This document shows positions 55,726 to 61,551 of a DNA stretch of 64,000 nt, one piece after another. The first letter of the stretch is position 1. Every line of letters starts with the position of its first letter. A model generated the notes under the pieces. That model was not told the origin of the DNA and did no database searches. It saw only the letters and a program-made list of their open reading frames with translations. The DNA is taken from NCBI RefSeq assembly GCF_900090305.1, contig NZ_LT607751.1, positions 1,364,001-1,428,000 on the forward strand, read 5' to 3'. Source of the DNA: Micromonospora siamensis. GTDB taxonomy: Bacteria > Actinomycetota > Actinomycetes > Mycobacteriales > Micromonosporaceae. Position numbers and translations under genes: made by a program.

Positions 55726-56670
55726 GTGCGACGATCCTCCCCGGCCGACCGATCCTCCCCAACCGGTCGTCCCGGCACCGGTGGCCGGGCTCCCCGTCCC
55801 CGCGCCACCGACCAGCCCGAGCAGCTCGGCTTCGCGGGCATGCCGGAACGGCTCTTCGTGTGCACGCCGAGCAAGCTCGGCGCGTACGAGGACTGCCCGC
55901 GCCGCTACCGTTACTCCTACGTCGACCGGCCGGCCCCGCCCAAGGGGCCACCGTGGGCGCACAACTCCCTCGGCGCCAGCGTGCACACCGCCCTGAAGAA
56001 CTGGTACGCGCTGCCCGCCGAGCGGCGCCGGCCGGAGGCGCTGCCCGCCCTGCTGCGCGGCACCTGGGTGCGCGAGGGCTACCGCGACGACGAGCAGGAA
56101 CGGGCCGCCTACCGGCGGGCGCTGGGCTGGCTGGAGTCGTACGTGGCCGGCCTCGACCCGGCCGACGAACCGCTCGGCGTCGAACGGGTGGTGGCGGTCC
56201 GCACCGCGGTGCTCGCCTTCAACGGCCGGACCGACCGGATCGACTCCCGCCCCGGCCCGGACGGGCCCGAGCTGGTGATCGTCGACTACAAGACCGGCCG
56301 CACCGGGCTCGACGCCGACGACGCGCGCGGCTCCCAGGCGCTGGCGCTCTACGCGTACGCCGCCGAGCGGACGTTCCGCCGGCCGTGCCGCCGGGTCGAG
56401 CTGCACCACCTGCCCACCGGCACGGTCGCCGCCCACGACCACACCGCCGACTCGCTGGCGCGGCAGCTCGACCGGGCCGAGGCGACCGCTCGGGACATCA
56501 TGGCCGCCGAACGGTCGGTCACCGACGGCGCCGACCCCGACGACGCCTTCCCCACCAGTCCGGGCCCCCGCTGCGGCTGGTGCGACTACCGGCGGGTCTG
56601 CCCCACCGGTGCCCAGACCCCGGCCAGGGAGCCCTGGGCCGCCGTCGACCGCCCGGATCCCGCCGGCTGA
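55726..56670 (+). CDS. RecB/Cas4-like PD-(D/E)XK nuclease with Fe-S cluster (314 aa)
   Basis: GTG at 55726 with AGGAT 8 nt upstream. After a disordered start: LFVCTPSKLGAYEDCPRRYRYSYV gives the first Cys, then GRTDRIDSRP (Asp), LVIVDYKTGRTG (D-x-K of the nuclease motif), QALALYAYAAER and the three C-terminal cysteines in RCGWCDYRRVCP. This is the 4Fe-4S-stapled fold of AddB, Cas4 and RecB-family exonucleases. No cas or add genes adjoin; likely a stand-alone DNA-repair exonuclease. Convergent with the MpaB gene. Confidence 0.92.
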   Translation: MRRSSPADRSSPTGRPGTGGRAPRPRATDQPEQLGFAGMPERLFVCTPSKLGAYEDCPRRYRYSYVDRPAPPKGPPWAHNSLGASVHTALKNWYALPAERRRPEALPALLRGTWVREGYRDDEQERAAYRRALGWLESYVAGLDPADEPLGVERVVAVRTAVLAFNGRTDRIDSRPGPDGPELVIVDYKTGRTGLDADDARGSQALALYAYAAERTFRRPCRRVELHHLPTGTVAAHDHTADSLARQLDRAEATARDIMAAERSVTDGADPDDAFPTSPGPRCGWCDYRRVCPTGAQTPAREPWAAVDRPDPAG

Positions 56671-56674
56671 TCCG

Positions 56675-57532
56675 TCAGGAGGGTGCCGTGGCGAGCCGGG
56701 CCGCGCGGGCCTTGGCGGTCTGCTGGAGGGGGCCCTCGCGGTAGCGGCGCGGGACCGCGGCCAGGGCGAGGCGGAGGGCCCGGACGCTCAGGTCGGCCGA
56801 GAGCGCGGTGGTCGGCAGGCCCAGACCGCCGTACATCCGGCGGGCCCAGGCCGGCAGCAGGCCCAGCGCGGTGCCGGCGATCCCCAGGTACGCCCACCGC
56901 GGCGGCCCCAGGTGCAGGCCGAGCTTGACCGGCCGGCTCAGCTTCCACGGGATCGGCGGGGCGGTGAGGAAGAGCGCCGTCTCGGCCGCCTCCTTCGTCA
57001 TCCGCAGCTCCGGCCGGACCCGGCGGTAGTAGTCGTCCACCTCGGCGGCGGTGCCGGGCACGTCCTGCGGGTCCAGCCCGACCAGGGCGGCCGAGCGGCG
57101 CTGCTCGGTGTAGTAGCGGTCCACCTCGGCGTCGGTGAGGGCCAGCCCGGCCCGCCGGGCGGTGCTCAGGAACGACTCGACCTCGGTGACGTGCACCCAG
57201 CGCAGCAGGTCGGGCTGGTCGATCCGGAACTGCTCACCGGTGAACGGGTCGGTGGCGCGCAGCCGCGAGTGCAGCGCACGCAGCCGCCGGCCGGCCTCCT
57301 CCGCCTCGGCGGTGGTGCCGTACACGGTGGTGCCCACGTAGTTGGCGGTGCGGACCAGGCGGCCCCAGGCGTCCCGGCGGTAGTTGCTGTTCTGCGCCAC
57401 CCCGGCCATCGCCCGCGGGTGCAACGCCTGGAGATAGAGCGAGCGGAGGCCGGCGACGATCAGGATCGGTTCCTCGTGCAGCTTCCACGTGACCGAACCG
57501 GGACCGAACAGGCCGAGGTCATCGGAGTCCAC
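56675..57532 (-). CDS. Oxygenase MpaB family protein, DUF2236 (285 aa)
   Basis: DUF2236 pattern: VTWKLHEEPILIVAGLRSLYLQALHPRAMAGVAQNSNYR (parts) with conserved His, TANYVGTTVYGTTAEAE, FRIDQPDLLRWVHVTEVESFL with second conserved His, and a C-terminal hydrophobic stretch. The family includes latex-clearing-protein-like and MpaB haem or di-metal oxygenases. GTG at 57532; CACTCT 6 nt upstream may be a -10. Substrate unknown. Confidence 0.88.
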   Translation of the reverse strand: MDSDDLGLFGPGSVTWKLHEEPILIVAGLRSLYLQALHPRAMAGVAQNSNYRRDAWGRLVRTANYVGTTVYGTTAEAEEAGRRLRALHSRLRATDPFTGEQFRIDQPDLLRWVHVTEVESFLSTARRAGLALTDAEVDRYYTEQRRSAALVGLDPQDVPGTAAEVDDYYRRVRPELRMTKEAAETALFLTAPPIPWKLSRPVKLGLHLGPPRWAYLGIAGTALGLLPAWARRMYGGLGLPTTALSADLSVRALRLALAAVPRRYREGPLQQTAKARAARLATAPS

Positions 57533-57571
57533 CGACCAAGAGTGCCACGCCGTCGGCCGGGCCGCCCCGCG

Positions 57572-58000
57572 TCAGTCGTCGACCGAACGCCGGGCCTGGC
57601 AGCCGGGGCAGAGCCCCCAGAAGGTCACTTCCGCCTCGTCGACCTCGAAGCCGTCCGCGCTGGACGGGTCGAGGCAGGGGGCGGCGCCCACGGCGCAGTC
57701 CACGTCGGCGATCTCGCCGCAGCTCCGGCAGACCACGTGGTGGTGGTTGTCCCCGGCCCGTGCCTCGTACCGGGCGGGGCTGCCGGCCGGTTCGATGCGC
57801 CGGGACAGGCCGGCCCGGGAGAGGGCGCCGAGCACGTCGTAGACCGCCTGGGTGGAGACGGAGTCGAGGCGTTCGCGGACCTGCCGGGTGATCTCCTCGA
57901 CCTCCAGGTGCCCCCCGCCGGCCAGCACGTCGAGGACGGCGAGGCGCGGACGGGTGACCCGAAGGCCCCTCGACCGGAGCAGTTCCTCGCCGCTGGACAT
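57572..58000 (-). CDS. Fur-family metalloregulator (142 aa)
   Basis: Winged HTH (LRSRGLRVTRPRLAVLDVLAGG, VSTQAVYDVLGALSRAGL) and metal-binding dimerisation domain with DNHHHVVCRSCGEIADVD, and structural zinc cysteines CRSC and CPGC. The C-terminal ATFWGLCPGC-type VTFWGLCPGCQ is like FurA/CatR, which senses peroxide or iron beside katG; no catalase is in this window. The gene is followed by MpaB on the same strand after 39 nt. ATG at 58000, no clear ribosome site; TGTCAT 6 nt upstream could make it leaderless. Confidence 0.9.
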   Translation of the reverse strand: MSSGEELLRSRGLRVTRPRLAVLDVLAGGGHLEVEEITRQVRERLDSVSTQAVYDVLGALSRAGLSRRIEPAGSPARYEARAGDNHHHVVCRSCGEIADVDCAVGAAPCLDPSSADGFEVDEAEVTFWGLCPGCQARRSVDD

Positions 58001-58190
58001 GGGTCAATGACAGCACGCGTCCGCCGGGGCGACAACCGAGCCAACTGGTGCGTGGCCCCCACCACACGGCCTCGCCGCGGAGTGAACCGGTCGGTCCGTT
58101 CCGGCGTGTAACGGATCGACGGAGAGCGACGGGCTGTCCCCCGTCGTACGCTGATCATCGCGCGAGCCGCGACGACTGCCGGAGGTGTCG

Positions 58191-58673
58191 GTGTTCAGGG
58201 AGATCAACGGGCTGCCAGGTCACATCCTGGTCGTCCATGCCGTTGTCGTGCTTGTCCCGCTGCTGGCGCTGCTCGCCGTCGCCTACGGCGTGCTGCCCCG
58301 CTGGCGGTCCCGCCTCGGGTGGGCGGTGGCCGTCCTCGCCGTGCTCGCCCCGATCTTCGCGTTCGTGGCCACCGAGTCCGGCGAGGCATTCGAGGAGGTG
58401 CTCGAGGAGCGCGGGTACCCGGCCCAGGCGCTGGAGAAGATCCACGAGCATTCCGAGTACGGCGAGAACCTGCTCTGGTTCACCGTCGGGCTGGCCGTCG
58501 CCGCGCTGGTGCTGCTGGTGCTGACCAGCAACCACCCTCGCGTGCCGCAGTTGCCCCGCTGGGCGGTGCCGGCGCTGATCGTGGTGGTGGCCGTGCTGGC
58601 GGCCTTCGCGCTGGTCTACGCGTACCTGACCGGTGACTCCGGAGCCCAGGCGGTCTGGGGCAACACGCTCTAG
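58191..58673 (+). CDS. DUF2231 membrane protein (160 aa)
   Basis: GTG at 58191 has GGAGG 5 nt upstream; GTG 58185 lies inside that site. Begins FREINGLPGHILVVHAVVVLVPLLALLAVAYG with the conserved PxHxxxVH of DUF2231, three to four TM helices, and a loop FEEVLEERGYPAQALEKIHEHSEYGENLLWF with a conserved His. Some relatives are haem-associated membrane proteins. Divergent from the Fur gene, so Fur control is plausible but unproved. Confidence 0.87.
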   Translation: MFREINGLPGHILVVHAVVVLVPLLALLAVAYGVLPRWRSRLGWAVAVLAVLAPIFAFVATESGEAFEEVLEERGYPAQALEKIHEHSEYGENLLWFTVGLAVAALVLLVLTSNHPRVPQLPRWAVPALIVVVAVLAAFALVYAYLTGDSGAQAVWGNTL

Positions 58674-58724
58674 CTAGCCCTGCCAGCGGGCGCGGTGGCT
58701 CGGGCGCGCTGGCTCCGGTGGGGG

Positions 58725-59132
58725 TCAGCCGCGCAGGAACGCCCGGGAGCAGAGCAGGCAGAGCAGCAGAAGCAGCACCACCCCGGCCACCGCGCCCATT
58801 CCCCAGGTGAACCGCTGGGCCCGCTGTTCGTCGGCGTCGAGCGCGGCCATGTCCTGCGGCGGCAGCCGGCGCGGCGGTGTCCCCTGGACATGTACCGGTG
58901 GGCGCCAGCCGGGTGGCGGTGGGCTGGTCGGCGGCGGGCCGGTGTACCCGCCGGTGGCTGCTCCGCCGGTGGCTGCTCCGCCGGTGGCTGCTCCGCCGGT
59001 GGCTGCTCCGCCGGTGGCTGGTCCGCCCGGCGGGCTGGTCGGCGCCGACGTCGGGGAGTCGGGCGGGCCGGCGCCCGGTTCCGGTCGCCGCCAGTAGTCG
59101 TCGTCGGGGCTGGCGCCGCTGGGGGTCGTCAC
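58725..59132 (-). CDS. Repeat-containing single-TM protein (135 aa)
   Basis: GTG at 59132, 8 nt after TAGCGT. Disordered N-terminus with five GGAAT-type pentapeptide repeats (DNA repeat at 58951-59025), a Pro-rich stretch (PPPTSPPPPGWRPPV), then MAALDADEQRAQRFTWG and a C-terminal TM helix (MGAVAGVVLLLLLCLLCSRAF) with two cysteines. Tail-anchored layout. Function unknown; repeat number is probably variable. Confidence 0.75.
   Translation of the reverse strand: MTTPSGASPDDDYWRRPEPGAGPPDSPTSAPTSPPGGPATGGAATGGAATGGAATGGAATGGYTGPPPTSPPPPGWRPPVHVQGTPPRRLPPQDMAALDADEQRAQRFTWGMGAVAGVVLLLLLCLLCSRAFLRG
58951..59025 (-). repeat. 15-bp tandem repeat, five copies
   Basis: Unit CCGGTGGCTGCTCCG repeats head to tail five times; the last copy differs by one base. 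In frame it encodes GGAAT repeats. Exactness implies recent slippage or recombination. Confidence 0.95.
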
Positions 59133-59140
59133 GCCGTCCG

Positions 59141-59146
59141 ACGCTA
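59141..59146 (-). promoter_or_regulatory. -10 box TAGCGT for repeat protein
   Basis: Minus strand, 8 nt before GTG 59132. Confidence 0.45.
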
Positions 59147-59201
59147 CCAACGCCGTCGTGGCGCCGCCCGCATCCACCTGTCGTGGCGGCCCCCGCTGGA
59201 C

Positions 59202-59207
59202 TAGTCT
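59202..59207 (+). promoter_or_regulatory. -10 box TAGTCT for small acidic protein
   Basis: TAGTCT, 8 nt before GTG 59216. Confidence 0.45.
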
Positions 59208-59215
59208 TGCCGCTC

Positions 59216-59395
59216 GTGAGCAGCGAGGACCCCGGCATGCAGGCGCGCGGCGACGACGACCGCGCCGTCGACCTCAGCGACGACTTCGTGGTGCTGCCCG
59301 AGCAGACGGCCGACGACACCGACCGGGGCTGGGGCGAACGCGCCGGAGGCAACGACGACTGGCTGCTGGCCGAGCGGCCGCCGCACTGGGACTGA
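59216..59395 (+). CDS. Small acidic protein (59 aa)
   Basis: Very acidic: DDDRAVDLSDDFVVLPEQTADDTDRGWGE (read in parts) and WLLAERPPHWD at the end. Aromatic residues near the C-terminus (GGNDDWLL, PPHW) are the only hydrophobic part. No TM or metal motif. The Asp-rich, Trp-ended pattern is shared by small proteins I have seen in other actinomycetes. Function unknown. Leaderless start inferred. Divergent from the repeat protein. Confidence 0.75.
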   Translation: MSSEDPGMQARGDDDRAVDLSDDFVVLPEQTADDTDRGWGERAGGNDDWLLAERPPHWD

Positions 59396-59411
59396 CGGCG
59401 CGGCTGTTCCC

Positions 59412-60092
59412 TCATCCGCGTACCACCACGGCGAAGCGACTGCCCTCCGGCTGGCCGACGGCCCGCTGCGCCTGCCCCGGAGTGAGGGCCAGGTAGAGGG
59501 CCGACGAGCCGTCCAGCGCCGCCGCGCCCACCACGTCGAGGACCTGTGCGCCCGAGGCCAGCAGCACGGCCTCGCCGGCCCGGCCGCCGGCCGGCACGAC
59601 CAGCAGGTCGACCCGGGCCCCCGGCCGGAGCACTGCGAGGGCGGCCGGCTCGGCCAGCCGCACCGGTACGCCGACCGCGCCGGACGGCAGGGGCAGCGCG
59701 CCGCCGGTGCCCGACCGGCCGGCCCCGGTGTCCGCGCCCGGCTGGCTCGCTTCGTCATCCGCGCCCGGCTGGCTCGCTCCGCCGTTCCCGCCCGGTCGGC
59801 TCGCTCCGCCCGTGCCGGGCTGGCCGGGTGCGCCGGCCGGGGTCGGCTGGCCCGGTGTGCCCGCCGAGCCGGCGGGGGCCGGTCGATCCGGGTCGGCGCC
59901 GCCGGGCGGCTGGTGCCGCGCCGCGCCGGGAGCTGTCGTCTGCGAGGGGGCCGGCGGGCAGCCGGCCGGGGTCTGCAGGACCGCCGCCGCCAGGCCGAGC
60001 AGTGCCGCCACCAGTCCGGCACGCAGCAGGGTGCTGCCCCGGGGCAGCCGGGGCCGGCGCACCGGCCGCAGTGAGCCCGCATCGTCGGCCAT
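59412..60092 (-). CDS. CpaB/RcpC-like protein with SAF-type domain (226 aa)
   Basis: ATG at 60092 follows GGGAGGGTGCC. N-terminal TM helix (STLLRAGLVAALLGLAAAVL), a long Gly/Pro/Ala linker with repeated GGASQPG/GADDEASQPGAD units, and a C-terminal domain GVPVRLAEPAALAVLRPGARVDLLVVP, QVLDVVGAAALDGSSALYLALTPGQAQRAVG as in Flp pilus assembly CpaB. The SAF part is short. No tad genes are here, so it is an orphan; it may belong to a pilus encoded elsewhere. Confidence 0.8.
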   Translation of the reverse strand: MADDAGSLRPVRRPRLPRGSTLLRAGLVAALLGLAAAVLQTPAGCPPAPSQTTAPGAARHQPPGGADPDRPAPAGSAGTPGQPTPAGAPGQPGTGGASRPGGNGGASQPGADDEASQPGADTGAGRSGTGGALPLPSGAVGVPVRLAEPAALAVLRPGARVDLLVVPAGGRAGEAVLLASGAQVLDVVGAAALDGSSALYLALTPGQAQRAVGQPEGSRFAVVVRG

Positions 60093-60134
60093 GGCACCCT
60101 CCCGCCCGTCGCCCGTCGATCTCCTGTGGCGGAG

Positions 60135-60140
60135 AGGCTA
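60135..60140 (-). promoter_or_regulatory. -10 box TAGCCT for cpaB-like gene
   Basis: Minus strand TAGCCT, 42 nt before ATG 60092, with a normal leader. Confidence 0.35.
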
Positions 60141-60179
60141 GGTCGGGGCGGACCCTCGGCGGGCGGGTCGGCGGCGACC

Positions 60180-60207
60180 TGTGGACAACGGGGGTGCCTG
60201 TGGACAG
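60180..60207. promoter_or_regulatory. Two DnaA-box-like nonamers
   Basis: TGTGGACAA (60180-60188) is the exact complement of the actinobacterial DnaA box TTGTCCACA; TGTGGACAG (60199-60207) differs in one base and lies 19 bp further. They sit in the non-coding gap between the cpaB-like and ruc genes. Possible DnaA-titration or regulatory site. Confidence 0.4.
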
Positions 60208-60323
60208 CCCCCCGCAGCGGCTCTCGATCTGCTACGCGGCCGAGGGCTCCACGGCGTCGCCGGGGCGGGTCCGCCGTACCTTGCGCTGGTGCCGCGAGAG
60301 GAGGGGCCGAGTTGCCGTAGACG

Positions 60324-60353
60324 GCGCCGAGCCCGGCCAGGGCCGGGCTCGGC
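60324..60353 (-). terminator. Terminator after ruc
   Basis: CGCCGAGCCCGGCC (60324-60337) pairs with 60340-60353 over 14 bp (inner pairs probably open to a larger loop), 31 nt after the ruc stop. Confidence 0.7.
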
Positions 60354-60383
60354 GTCAGCCGGGGGTCGGCCCCGGCGGGGGCG

Positions 60384-60743
60384 TCAGGAGGTGGTGCTGG
60401 CGGCCGGCGCCTTGCTCGCCGAACCGCCGCCGGACGAGCCGGAGCCGCCGGACGAGCCGGTGCCGGTGCTCGACGACGAACCGGACGACGAGGACGACGA
60501 AGACGAGGAGGACGAGTCGGACTTGGTGCTGCTGCCCGAGCTGCTGCTCTTGCTCTCCGAGCCCGACGAGCGGGAGTCGGTCCGGTAGAAGCCGGAGCCC
60601 TTGAAGACGACGCCGACGGAGTTGAAGACCTTGCGCAGCCGCCCCTCGCACGCGGGGCACTCGGTCAGCGGCTCGTCGGAGAAGGACTGCACCGCCTCGA
60701 GCTGGTGGCCGCACGCGGTGCAGGCGTACTGGTACGTGGGCAC
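60384..60743 (-). CDS. ruc: FmdB-type zinc-ribbon protein, Ruc chaperone homologue (119 aa)
   Basis: GTG at 60743 follows GGAGGAAGAC. Zinc ribbon with C8, C11 and C29, C32 (YACTACG; ECPACEG), then FNSVGVVFKGSGFYRTDSR and a Ser-rich disordered tail. This matches M. tuberculosis Ruc (Rv0991c), a redox-regulated chaperone whose cysteines lose zinc on oxidation; neighbours also match (Rv0992c cyclo-ligase, Rv0993 galU). A perfect CIRCE element lies just upstream, so HrcA-controlled heat-shock expression is expected, as I recall for Rv0991c. The tail is 70 residues, mostly Ser/Gly. Confidence 0.9.
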   Translation of the reverse strand: MPTYQYACTACGHQLEAVQSFSDEPLTECPACEGRLRKVFNSVGVVFKGSGFYRTDSRSSGSESKSSSSGSSTKSDSSSSSSSSSSSGSSSSTGTGSSGGSGSSGGGSASKAPAASTTS

Positions 60744-60770
60744 GTCTTCCTCCGGATCTGGATCGGCCGG

Positions 60771-60797
60771 TTGGCACTCGCAGTATTCGAGTGCCAA
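60771..60797. promoter_or_regulatory. CIRCE element (HrcA operator)
   Basis: TTGGCACTC (60771-60779), nine-base spacer, GAGTGCCAA (60789-60797): perfect 9-9-9 inverted repeat of the CIRCE type (consensus TTAGCACTC-N9-GAGTGCTAA; the GG/CC variant occurs in actinobacteria). It begins 28 nt upstream of the ruc start. Confidence 0.9.
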
Positions 60798-60804
60798 TGG
60801 TGCG

Positions 60805-61470
60805 TCATGGGACCCGGGTTCGTCCAGCGGAAGTGCCGGGATCGACACCGGGAGCCGCGCCAAGGGTACGGAGCCCACCCGAGGGCGTGATCACCGCGCG
60901 GACCGGACGGTCGTGCGGCTCGCCGGGCAGCCCCTCGACCAGCTCGCCGTCGTGCAGCAGGGCCACGGTCAGCGTCGCCGCCGGCACCCGGGCCAGCGCC
61001 CGGTCGTACGAGCCACCGCCGCGGCCCAGCCGGACGCCGCGGGCGTCCACCGCCAGCGCCGGCACCACCACCAGCGCGGCGGTGGCGACCGCCCCGGTGC
61101 CGAGCCGTGGCCCGGCCGGCTCCCGCAGGCCGCGTCCCGCCGCCACCAGCGAGCCGGGGTCGGTGCACCGCGCCCAGTCCAGGTCGAGGTCGTCGCGGAG
61201 CACCGGGAGCAGCAGTTCGCCACCGGCCGGCAGCGCCGCCAGCAGCGCCGCCGGCAGGTCCGGGCCGCCCGGCTCGGTGCCCACCGGCACGTACGCCGTG
61301 ATCCGGGTCGGGCGTAGCCGGCGTACCAGGTCGGCGAGCTCGGCCTGGACGCGCCCGGCGGCGGCGCTCCGGTCGGTCGGCGTCAGGCGCCGACGGCGGG
61401 CGAGCAGCTCCACCCGGGTCCGGCGCTTCGCCTCGTGGGTCGGTTCCGCTCCATCAGAAAAATCCGGCAC
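60805..61470 (-). CDS. 5-formyltetrahydrofolate cyclo-ligase (221 aa)
   Basis: Converts 5-formyl-THF to 5,10-methenyl-THF using ATP. Marks: KRRTRVELLARRRRLTPTDRSAAAGR at the N-terminus, ITAYVPVGTEPGGPDL, LPVLRDDLDLDWARC and the ATP-binding VRLGRGGGSYDRALAR. GTG at 61470 follows AGGAG 6 nt upstream. It is upstream of ruc with only 61 nt between, and the CIRCE lies in that gap, so ruc can be transcribed alone. Same order as Rv0992c-Rv0991c. Confidence 0.93.
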   Translation of the reverse strand: MPDFSDGAEPTHEAKRRTRVELLARRRRLTPTDRSAAAGRVQAELADLVRRLRPTRITAYVPVGTEPGGPDLPAALLAALPAGGELLLPVLRDDLDLDWARCTDPGSLVAAGRGLREPAGPRLGTGAVATAALVVVPALAVDARGVRLGRGGGSYDRALARVPAATLTVALLHDGELVEGLPGEPHDRPVRAVITPSGGLRTLGAAPGVDPGTSAGRTRVP

Positions 61471-61551
61471 GCAACACTCCTGACGCAACGCTCGTCCAGC
61501 GGTCGCTCTGTGTCAGCATCGCAGGGTCGGGCGGAACTTCCGGGGGGAAGC

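Noticed and set aside
55726-56670. Cas4 of a CRISPR system
   Set aside because: Fold and cysteines match, but no cas1, cas2 or array is present; a stand-alone repair-type exonuclease is more likely.
58951-59025. Regular repeats considered as a CRISPR array
   Set aside because: Units are head-to-tail 15-mers without spacers and encode protein; no cas genes.
60180-60207. Replication origin
   Set aside because: Only two DnaA-like boxes, no AT-rich unwinding stretch and no dnaA/dnaN neighbourhood.
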